Positions 6,706 through 12,236 of a stretch of DNA of 12,236 nt are shown here, piece after piece. The stretch lies in assembly GCA_005787025.1 (NCBI GenBank), contig SYCH01000197.1:1-12236 (forward strand). The letters run 5' to 3'. The translations under genes and the position numbers were made by a program. The DNA is from Actinomycetota bacterium (lineage in GTDB: Bacteria > Actinomycetota > Acidimicrobiia > Acidimicrobiales > Ilumatobacteraceae). Within the stretch, counting starts at the first letter, position 1. Each line of letters begins with the position of its first letter. The notes beneath the pieces are model-generated. The model saw only the letters and a list, made by a program, of their open reading frames with translations. It was not told where the DNA came from and did not search any database.

Positions 6706-8637
6706 TCAGCCGTAATAGATGATGTCGACGACACTTCCTCGCGGGAGCAACTGACCCGTGGCCACCACTTGGCCCCCGACGGTGGCCGCTATCGGTGCAC
6801 CGCGCACCCGACCCGTCACGCTGCCCACGGTGAGGCCGGCATTGGTGATGGCGGCCTTCACGGCATCGAGATTGGTGAGCGTGGCCAGATTCGGCATGGC
6901 CACCAGATCGGGGCCCTTCGAGATGGCCACCGTCACCGATGCGCCCTTGGGAAGCGACTCACCGGCGGCGGGCAACTGCGAGGAGACTCCGCCGACGGGC
7001 ACGTCATTCGAGAACTCGTCGTCGGCACGATTGATGATCAGTTGCAGATCGTTCAGCGCGACCGTGGCGGCATCGATGGTCAACGTTCGCAGATCGGGCA
7101 CCACGCGTGGCGCGGGTCCCTGCGACACCACGATGTCGACCGCGGTGCCCTTGACCACTTCCTGACCCGCCACCAGGTTCGGCTGCAACGCCACGGCCCA
7201 ACGAATGACCAGACCGGCCACCACGTCCTCGCTGAACTCCGGAGTCTGCGCACCCAAGGCCAGTCCGGCATCGGTCAATGCGGCGGTGGCGGTCGCCACG
7301 TCGAGGGCGTTCAGTTCGGGCAACGGAACCGGGGGCGGTCCGGTGGACACCACGAAGGTGATGGTCTTGCCGCTCTGCAACTTCTCGCCGGTCTCGGGAT
7401 CGGTGCGCACGATGGCGCCCGCGGGCACGTCCTCACTGGCTTCTTCCATCTCGACGATGGTCCAGTCGTATTCGGTGACGAGGTTGGTGGCCTCGCCCAC
7501 GTCCACACCGGTCAGCGCGGGCACCGCGTACGAATCTTTTTGAATCACGGAGAACAACAAGAACCCGCCGACCACGACCACCAACACCGCCACGGCGGCC
7601 ACGATCCATCGTGCGATCACCGGTGCATCGTCACGATCGTCGGTGATCGAGTCTGCTTCGTCGTCCCCGTCGGAATCGGAGATCACCATCGTGTCGGTGG
7701 TGCCGGGGATCGCCACGGTGTCGACCGGACGAGCGATCTCTCCGGTGCTGTCGAACAACGTGGCCGACACCAACGGCAAGGGTGCGGGACGCGGTAATGA
7801 GGGGGCCGCTTGCACCAACGCGCGCCCCATGTCGGCGGCTCCCGAACGTTCCAACGGATCGGAGCGTCCGGCTTTTTCCAGAACCGAGGCCAGACCACCG
7901 AGATCGGCCGAAACGGGGAACAGCTTGTCGACACGACCCCCGAGCGTGGTGACCACGGAGTCGGCGAGGAAGGGCACCGAACCGGTGACCGCTTCGGTGA
8001 GAACCAGAGCCAGCGCGTACACGTCGGCCTTCTCGTCGAAGGGTTCTCCGAGGGCTTGTTCGGGCGCGCAATAACGCGCGCGCTCGAGCGACACCGAGGT
8101 GGTGTCGGCCCAGGCATCCTCGGCGGCCACCGATGCCACGCCCAGATCGGCCACGCGGGCCCGGCGATCGTCACCGAAGACGATGGCCGACGGTCGCAGG
8201 TCGAAATGCGCGAGGCCGCGCTTGTGGGCGTAGTCGAGGGCGCGACACACGTCCACCCCGACGGCCAACGCCTGGCTGGGGGTCAGCAACCGCCCGCGAT
8301 CGATCAAATCCTGCAGGGTGCCCCCACCGAGCAATTCCTGCACCACGTACACGCGACTCGAATCGGCGACCGCGGCACGCCCGAACGCCAACGTGCGCAG
8401 CACCTGGGGGTGATTCATCTCCGCCGCGGCGGTGGCCTGCTCGAGAAGGGCCTCGCCTCGCTGGCGACTGACATCGGCCGAGAACACCCGAATGGAGACG
8501 TCGGTCCCGGACCGATCGTCACGGGCCACGAAAACCGTGCTGGACCCCGAGCGGCTGATCTCGGTGCGCAGGCGATAGCGGCCGTCGACCAGGGTGTCGA
8601 TCAACGAATCCGGGTCGTGATTCTCGAAGATGGACAT
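6706..8637 (-). CDS. PASTA-repeat membrane protein with a degenerate Ser/Thr kinase domain (predicted pseudokinase)
   Basis: This 643-residue protein has the PknB/StkP plan: a cytoplasmic kinase-like domain (about 18-280), an acidic linker (316-338), one transmembrane helix (about 342-364) and four extracellular PASTA repeats (about 371-434, 437-508, 511-577 and 579-643). PASTA repeats bind peptidoglycan fragments or lipid II. The kinase domain is altered. The ATP-binding Lys of VAxK is R50 (VSIRVF). The Gly-rich loop is reduced to SRSGSS. HRDLKPxN reads HFDLRPSA, keeping D146 but replacing the Mg-binding Asn with A151. DFG is DLG (D164), and APE is kept at 191-193. Phosphotransfer is therefore doubtful. 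The ATG at 8637 is preferred over upstream frame extension because the kinase fold begins there, and TAGTTT ends 7 bases before it. It is divergent from the Ig-like membrane protein. A role in cell-wall sensing is inferred. Confidence 0.9.
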   Translation of the reverse strand: MSIFENHDPDSLIDTLVDGRYRLRTEISRSGSSTVFVARDDRSGTDVSIRVFSADVSRQRGEALLEQATAAAEMNHPQVLRTLAFGRAAVADSSRVYVVQELLGGGTLQDLIDRGRLLTPSQALAVGVDVCRALDYAHKRGLAHFDLRPSAIVFGDDRRARVADLGVASVAAEDAWADTTSVSLERARYCAPEQALGEPFDEKADVYALALVLTEAVTGSVPFLADSVVTTLGGRVDKLFPVSADLGGLASVLEKAGRSDPLERSGAADMGRALVQAAPSLPRPAPLPLVSATLFDSTGEIARPVDTVAIPGTTDTMVISDSDGDDEADSITDDRDDAPVIARWIVAAVAVLVVVVGGFLLFSVIQKDSYAVPALTGVDVGEATNLVTEYDWTIVEMEEASEDVPAGAIVRTDPETGEKLQSGKTITFVVSTGPPPVPLPELNALDVATATAALTDAGLALGAQTPEFSEDVVAGLVIRWAVALQPNLVAGQEVVKGTAVDIVVSQGPAPRVVPDLRTLTIDAATVALNDLQLIINRADDEFSNDVPVGGVSSQLPAAGESLPKGASVTVAISKGPDLVAMPNLATLTNLDAVKAAITNAGLTVGSVTGRVRGAPIAATVGGQVVATGQLLPRGSVVDIIYYG

Positions 8638-8644
8638 CGCTGGA

Positions 8645-8650
8645 AAACTA
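8645..8650 (-). promoter_or_regulatory. Predicted -10 box (TAGTTT) of the pseudokinase gene
   Basis: On the minus strand, TAGTTT ends 7 bases before the ATG at 8637. GTCACA (8668-8673, minus strand) lies exactly 17 bases upstream of it and matches TTGACA at four of six bases. This is the best-supported promoter in the window, and again there is no room for a Shine-Dalgarno leader. Confidence 0.55.
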
Positions 8651-8667
8651 GCGGTGTATTGCGAATG

Positions 8668-8689
8668 TGTGACGATCGCCCCGGTCACA
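8668..8689. promoter_or_regulatory. Inverted repeat TGTGAC-N10-GTCACA between divergent genes
   Basis: TGTGAC (8668-8673) and GTCACA (8684-8689) form a perfect 6-base inverted repeat with a 10-base spacer, within the 90-base gap between the divergent pseudokinase and Ig-like membrane protein genes. One arm coincides with the pseudokinase -35 box. It could be an operator that controls both genes. The spacing is too wide for a standard CRP site. Confidence 0.35.
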
Positions 8690-8715
8690 AGGTGCGAAAC
8701 ACCAGCACATCGGGT

Positions 8716-8721
8716 CAGAAT
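8716..8721 (+). promoter_or_regulatory. Possible -10 box (CAGAAT) of the Ig-like membrane protein gene
   Basis: CAGAAT keeps the two key positions of TANNNT (A at 2, T at 6) and ends 6 bases before the GTG at 8728, the same geometry as the stronger boxes in this window. The first base deviates, so support is weaker. Confidence 0.3.
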
Positions 8722-8727
8722 GTCGAG

Positions 8728-9333
8728 GTGAGTGACGTCGACGCCCCCCGTGAGTCCGCCAACGCGACCGCCATCGAGTCCGGCCAGGAAACTGCCCAAA
8801 AAACTGAGAGTGCCGTCACGCACGTCGAATCCGACACCCGCACGTCTGCTCGGGGTCGCCGTCGTCGTCCCTCCATCGAGATGGTGCTCATCAGTGCCGG
8901 ACTGGCGATCGGATTGATGATGGTCATCTTGGGACTCATGTCGGCCACCACCGGTCGCGACGCCCTCGGATACCCCGACGAGATCATCGAGGTCTCCCCC
9001 GCCCCCAACGATCGCCAGGTGCTGTCCCAGACCGAGATCTCCGTCGACCTCATCGACGGCTACGAAGCCGAGATCATTCTCGACGACATCACCATTCCCA
9101 CCACACGACTCGAGGACGCGTCGCCCCAGGACGTGAAGCCCGGTCAACAGATCGAACTGCCCAAGACCGCCATCTACGACCAGGGAAATTCGTTGATTCG
9201 CTTCGAGCCCACCGAGGGTGCCGCCGTCGAGAGGTACGACGTCGGGGTGCACCGGGTGACCGTGCTCTTCTGGAAGATCGAGGAGGGCCGCACCACCGCG
9301 CGCAGCTTCTCGTGGTCGTTCGAGGTGCTCTGA
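8728..9333 (+). CDS. Single-pass membrane protein with Ig-like extracellular domain, function unknown
   Basis: This 201-residue protein has a polar, Ser/Thr/Glu-rich N-terminus, a basic cluster RGRRRR at 42-47, and one transmembrane helix at about 50-72. By the positive-inside rule the C-terminal 130 residues face outside. That region looks like an all-beta Ig-like domain: SPAPNDRQVLSQTEISVDL at 90-108, the strand pair AEIILDDITIPTTRL at 114-128, and a final strand set HRVTVLFWK...SFSWSFEV at 175-200. The Pro-x-Asn/Asp start and the SFSWSFEV end resemble bacterial Ig-like domains of surface proteins. The GTG start at 8728 gives a protein that fits the gap. An open frame continues far upstream, but it would run antisense to the pseudokinase. 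The gene is divergent from the pseudokinase and ends 3 bases from the end of ligA. A cell-envelope role is inferred. Confidence 0.75.
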   Translation: MSDVDAPRESANATAIESGQETAQKTESAVTHVESDTRTSARGRRRRPSIEMVLISAGLAIGLMMVILGLMSATTGRDALGYPDEIIEVSPAPNDRQVLSQTEISVDLIDGYEAEIILDDITIPTTRLEDASPQDVKPGQQIELPKTAIYDQGNSLIRFEPTEGAAVERYDVGVHRVTVLFWKIEEGRTTARSFSWSFEVL

Positions 9334-9336
9334 CCC

Positions 9337-11421
9337 TCAGCCGGGAATCTCGCCGGTCTCGAGCAACACCACGAACTGCGCCTCGTCGAGCACGGGGATG
9401 CCGAGTTCCTGGGCCTTGGTGAGTTTGCTGACGCCGGGCTCGGCGCCCACCACCAACGCGTCGGTCTTTTTCGACACCGATCCGGGGCTCTTGCCACCGC
9501 GGTCCTTGATGGCGCGTTCGGCTCCGTCACGATCGAAGCCGTCCAACGAACCGGTGACCACGATGTTGCGACCCACCAGATTCTGCGGAAGTCGTGACAC
9601 CTCCACGTTGCCGAACTCGACACCACTGTCGCGCATCTTCTCGATGAAGGCGCGATTGTCGGGCACGGCGAACCATCCGGTGATGGACGCCGCGATGACC
9701 TCACCGACTCCCTCGACGCTGGCCAGGTCGGCCTGGGAGGCGTTCATGATGGCGTCGAGATTGCCGAAGGCGATCGCCAAGGCTTCCGAGGCCGACGGTC
9801 CGAGATGCTTCACGCCGAGCGCGGTAAGGATCTTGGGAAGCGGGCGCGACTTGGAGCCGTCGATGGCGGTCAACAGTTTCTCGGCGCTGATACTGGCGAA
9901 TCCTTCCAACGTGAGCAGCTGCTCGACGGTGAGCGAATACAGATCGCCCGGATCGGACACGAAGTCGGCGTCGGACAACTGGAACACGGTCTTCTCGCCC
10001 AGACCCTCGATGTCCATGGCACCGCGCGAGGCGAAGTAGATGATGCGTTGGTCGCGTTGACTGGGGCAGCCCGGTTCGATGCAACGAGTGTTGGCCTCGC
10101 CCTCGGGACGGGTGAGTTCGCCCTTCATCGGGCAGGGACACACCGACGGGAACGCCCATGGCTCGAGGCCCTCGGGGCGCAACGCCAGCACCGGCCCCAC
10201 CACCTCGGGGATGACGTCGCCGGCCTTGCGCACCACCACCGTGTCACCGGGTCGCACGTCTTTCAGGCGCACCTGATCCTCGTTGTGCAGCGTGGCCATC
10301 TCGACGTTGGAACCGCCGACGAACACCTTCTCGAGAACCGCGAACGGCGTGACGCGCCCGGTGCGACCCACCGAGATCTGGATGTCGCGCAACAACGTGG
10401 TGCGTTCCTCGGGCGGGAACTTGAACGCGATGGCCCATCGCGGAGCGCGCGCGGTGAATCCGAGCGTCTCGCGTTGGGCGAGGTCGTCGAGCTTCACCGC
10501 GACTCCGTCGATCTCGTACGGCAGTTGGTGTCGGTTCTCCTGCCAACGCGCGCAATACGCGTCGACGGCGTCGACCGAATCCACCACTTGGATGTTGGGG
10601 TTCACGGGGAAGCCCAGCGACCGCAGGAACTCGAGCGTTTGGTGATGACTGGTGAACACGGGGCCGCCGACCACTTCACCCAGTTGGTACGCCCAGAACG
10701 CCAAACCCCGCGAGGCGGTGACGGCGGAGTCCTTCTGACGCAAACTTCCGGCCCCGGCGTTGCGCGGGTTCACCGGCACCGGTTCGGGCTTGCGCCCCGC
10801 CGCGATGCGTTCGACGTTCTCTCGTTCCTTGGCGGCCTTCAATCGTTCGAAGGCGTCGATGGGTAGGTACACCTCGCCGCGCACCTCGAGCACCTCGGGA
10901 ATCACGACACCCTCGGGAGCCGTCAGGGTCTTGGGTACCACCGCGATGGTGGCCACGTTCGCCGTGACGTCCTCGCCCACCCGACCGTCGCCACGCGTGG
11001 CGGCCTGCACCAGCACGCCGTTCTCGTAGCGCAGGCTCATGGCCAAGCCGTCGATCTTCAACTCGCACACGTACGCAGTGGCTTCGCCCTCGGGGAGGCC
11101 CTTCACCACCCGCTCGCCCCACGCCACCAACTCGGAATGATCCATGGCGTTGTCGAGGCTGGTCATGGGAACACGATGCTCGACGGGCGAGAACGTCTCG
11201 ACCGCGGAAGAGCCCACGCGCGCACTGGGGGACGACTCGGTGACCAGTTCGGGGTGATCACGTTCGATGACGCGGAGCTCGCGCTCGAGTTCGTCGTATT
11301 CCGCGTCGGAGATCTCGGGGGAATCGTCGAGGAAATAACGCTGACGGTGGTAGTCGATCAGCCGCACCAGTTCGGCGTGTCGCACGACCGCATCGGAGGA
11401 CTTCTTCGATCCGGTAGCCAT
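9337..11421 (-). CDS. ligA: NAD-dependent DNA ligase LigA
   Basis: This 694-residue enzyme seals DNA nicks in replication and repair, using NAD+. Domain Ia (1-70) has the NMN-binding Y24 and H25, and D39, Y42 and D43 in ISDAEYD. The adenylation domain has the nucleophile K122 in LKIDG, RGEV at 181-184, YEIDGVAVK at 302-310 and FKFPPEE at 333-339. An OB fold follows (about 340-405, with GRTGRVTPFAVLEKV). The zinc finger uses C428, C430, C447 and C452. Helix-hairpin-helix repeats span about 465-600 and a BRCT domain 614-694. The first cysteine pair is CPC instead of the usual CPxC. The ATG at 11421 fits the family N-terminus, and TACAAT ends 6 bases before it. An in-frame extension upstream overlaps the MetE-like gene and is not credible. 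It lies 35 bases after that gene on the same strand. Confidence 0.98.
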   Translation of the reverse strand: MATGSKKSSDAVVRHAELVRLIDYHRQRYFLDDSPEISDAEYDELERELRVIERDHPELVTESSPSARVGSSAVETFSPVEHRVPMTSLDNAMDHSELVAWGERVVKGLPEGEATAYVCELKIDGLAMSLRYENGVLVQAATRGDGRVGEDVTANVATIAVVPKTLTAPEGVVIPEVLEVRGEVYLPIDAFERLKAAKERENVERIAAGRKPEPVPVNPRNAGAGSLRQKDSAVTASRGLAFWAYQLGEVVGGPVFTSHHQTLEFLRSLGFPVNPNIQVVDSVDAVDAYCARWQENRHQLPYEIDGVAVKLDDLAQRETLGFTARAPRWAIAFKFPPEERTTLLRDIQISVGRTGRVTPFAVLEKVFVGGSNVEMATLHNEDQVRLKDVRPGDTVVVRKAGDVIPEVVGPVLALRPEGLEPWAFPSVCPCPMKGELTRPEGEANTRCIEPGCPSQRDQRIIYFASRGAMDIEGLGEKTVFQLSDADFVSDPGDLYSLTVEQLLTLEGFASISAEKLLTAIDGSKSRPLPKILTALGVKHLGPSASEALAIAFGNLDAIMNASQADLASVEGVGEVIAASITGWFAVPDNRAFIEKMRDSGVEFGNVEVSRLPQNLVGRNIVVTGSLDGFDRDGAERAIKDRGGKSPGSVSKKTDALVVGAEPGVSKLTKAQELGIPVLDEAQFVVLLETGEIPG

Positions 11422-11427
11422 GGACCG

Positions 11428-11433
11428 ATTGTA
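11428..11433 (-). promoter_or_regulatory. Predicted -10 box (TACAAT) of ligA
   Basis: On the minus strand, TACAAT is close to the TATAAT consensus and ends 6 bases before the ligA ATG at 11421, in the 35-base gap after the MetE-like gene. There is no Shine-Dalgarno sequence between them. This suggests ligA has its own leaderless promoter even though it follows a gene on the same strand. Confidence 0.5.
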
Positions 11434-11456
11434 GATCAGGGGTGCGAGAGCGAACC

Positions 11457-12236
11457 TCAGGCACCGACGGTGAGACGGGTGGCGAGCGCTTGCGTGCGAA
11501 CGCGCTCTCCGATGTCGCGCACCTGGGCCATGATCGATGCGGCGTGCTCCTCGGTGTGCAACGCCAAGCCGCACGCCGGGGTGACCAACGACTGCTGGCG
11601 CAGCTTCATGGCATCGCAACCGTTCTGCACGAGACCGCACCAGACGCCGGCCAACTTCTTCCAGGCCCGCTCGGCGTTGTTCATCATGGGACCGTCGGTG
11701 GCCACGACGCCCCACGCCACCGAACCTCCCTTGTCGAGGAAACCCGCCAGCGCCGACGCCGAGTGCACGAGTGACTCGGAGACGGGAACGCTCAACACCG
11801 CGGGGCCCGCGGCCAACAAGGGGGCCAGGTCGACGTCGGCGCAACTGTGGAGTCCGACCAGACAATCGCGCTCGACCACGGCCATGGCCCCCGACATCAG
11901 GTCGATGGCGGTGTCGGGCGCGATGGGGAACGACTCGTCCATGATCGCGCCGATCATCGGCTCGTCGATGAACACCACCTGTGGTGCGTCCGGAAGCGCC
12001 GCGGCCACGTGTTCGTGGATGCTACGAACGTGCGAACGCACCGCGCGGACCGCGACGTCGAACGCCAGATGAACGGGCACCCCGGCGCGCACCAGCGACA
12101 GGCCGAGAGTCACCGGTCCGGTGAACTGCCATTTCACCGGCGCGGTGCGACCGGCGGCCACCTCGACGAAGGTACGTAGGCCGACGAAGGCGTCGTGATG
12201 AAAGTCGGTGTCGACCGGAGCGAACGGATCGATGCG
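11457..12236 (-). CDS. MetE-like zinc methyltransferase family protein, C-terminal part (cut by window edge)
   Basis: The visible 259 residues form the C-terminal part of a TIM-barrel protein related to cobalamin-independent methionine synthase (COG0620) and the UROD/MetE fold. Matching elements, counted from the first visible residue, are WQFTGPVTLG (36-45, like the family's KxxxxGPxT strand), VVFIDEPMI (87-95), the zinc-type pair H130 and C132 in GLHSCADVD, a possible third ligand E154 in PVSES, and C222 in VTPACGLALHT, equivalent to the family's final Cys in PxCGL. The zinc activates a thiol for methylation in true MetE. Known short MetE-like proteins have diverse or unknown methyl donors, so I do not call this metE. 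The start and N-terminal part lie beyond the window. ligA follows 35 bases downstream on the same strand. Confidence 0.75.
   Translation of the reverse strand, partial: RIDPFAPVDTDFHHDAFVGLRTFVEVAAGRTAPVKWQFTGPVTLGLSLVRAGVPVHLAFDVAVRAVRSHVRSIHEHVAAALPDAPQVVFIDEPMIGAIMDESFPIAPDTAIDLMSGAMAVVERDCLVGLHSCADVDLAPLLAAGPAVLSVPVSESLVHSASALAGFLDKGGSVAWGVVATDGPMMNNAERAWKKLAGVWCGLVQNGCDAMKLRQQSLVTPACGLALHTEEHAASIMAQVRDIGERVRTQALATRLTVGA

Noticed and set aside
5620..7797. 725-residue open frame on the plus strand
   Set aside because: It runs antisense to the well-supported dehydrogenase and pseudokinase genes. Its translation is rich in His, Arg, Gly and Asp with no domain, as expected for a GC-rich shadow frame.
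8668..8689. CRP/FNR-type binding site
   Set aside because: The half-sites TGTGA and TCACA are present, but 12 bases separate them instead of 6.
7810..8727. Upstream part of the open frame that contains the Ig-like membrane protein
   Set aside because: It lies antisense to the kinase domain. The convincing protein begins at the GTG at 8728, before the polar tail and transmembrane helix.
8638..9252. N-terminal extension of the pseudokinase frame upstream of 8637
   Set aside because: The extension overlaps the Ig-like protein gene in antisense and is Gly/Asp-rich without a domain. The kinase fold and the -10 box place the start at 8637.
11422..11865. N-terminal extension of the ligA frame
   Set aside because: It overlaps the MetE-like gene in another frame and would precede the conserved LigA N-terminus with Arg-rich filler.
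1..12236. Mobile element, CRISPR array, tRNA/rRNA or defence system
   Set aside because: No transposase, terminal repeats, regularly spaced repeats, tRNA-like cloverleaf or defence-type domain was seen. All long coding regions are explained by the genes listed.

Overview
The window looks like a compact chromosomal stretch from a high-GC actinobacterium. An Acidimicrobiia-type (Ilumatobacter-like) origin is my best guess, from the GC-rich codon use, a PASTA-kinase-like protein, a stand-alone SCP2 protein, an MFE-2-type dehydrogenase and TANNNT -10 boxes placed directly before start codons. That placement is an inference; no marker gene such as 16S rRNA is present. Gene density is very high. 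The longest gap is about 110 bases, so there are no long empty stretches. I see no insertion sequence, tRNA, rRNA, CRISPR array or phage gene.

Layout, left to right. (1) Bases 1-701, minus strand: 5' part of serA (3-phosphoglycerate dehydrogenase, serine synthesis), cut by the window edge. (2) Bases 811-3820, plus strand: a three-gene operon joined by two ATGA stop/start overlaps. It encodes a multi-spanning membrane protein of unknown function, a COG3375-type GNAT acyltransferase and an enolase-superfamily N-succinylamino acid racemase/o-succinylbenzoate synthase. The last two resemble the succinyltransferase-racemase pair that converts D-amino acids to L-amino acids through N-succinyl intermediates. 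A strong hairpin follows the operon. (3) Bases 3867-4274, plus strand: an SCP2 lipid-carrier domain protein, overlapping tail-to-tail by 11 bases with (4). (4) Bases 8637 to 4264, minus strand: a PASTA-repeat membrane protein with a degenerate Ser/Thr kinase domain, then an MFE-2-like short-chain dehydrogenase, then a DHA2-type MFS transporter beginning 3 bases after the dehydrogenase stop. (5) Bases 8728-9333, plus strand: a single-pass membrane protein with an Ig-like extracellular domain, divergent from the pseudokinase and ending 3 bases from the ligA stop. (6) Bases 11421 to 9337, minus strand: ligA, the NAD-dependent DNA ligase. (7) Bases 12236 to 11457, minus strand: the C-terminal part of a MetE-like zinc protein.

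Most genes are core or housekeeping. I did not find a clear new defence or mobile system. The points most worth following are: the PASTA protein, whose kinase domain has lost several catalytic residues; the predicted succinyltransferase/racemase operon with its unknown membrane protein; and a repeated promoter design, with a TANNNT-like hexamer 6-7 bases before the start codon of five genes, which suggests leaderless transcripts.
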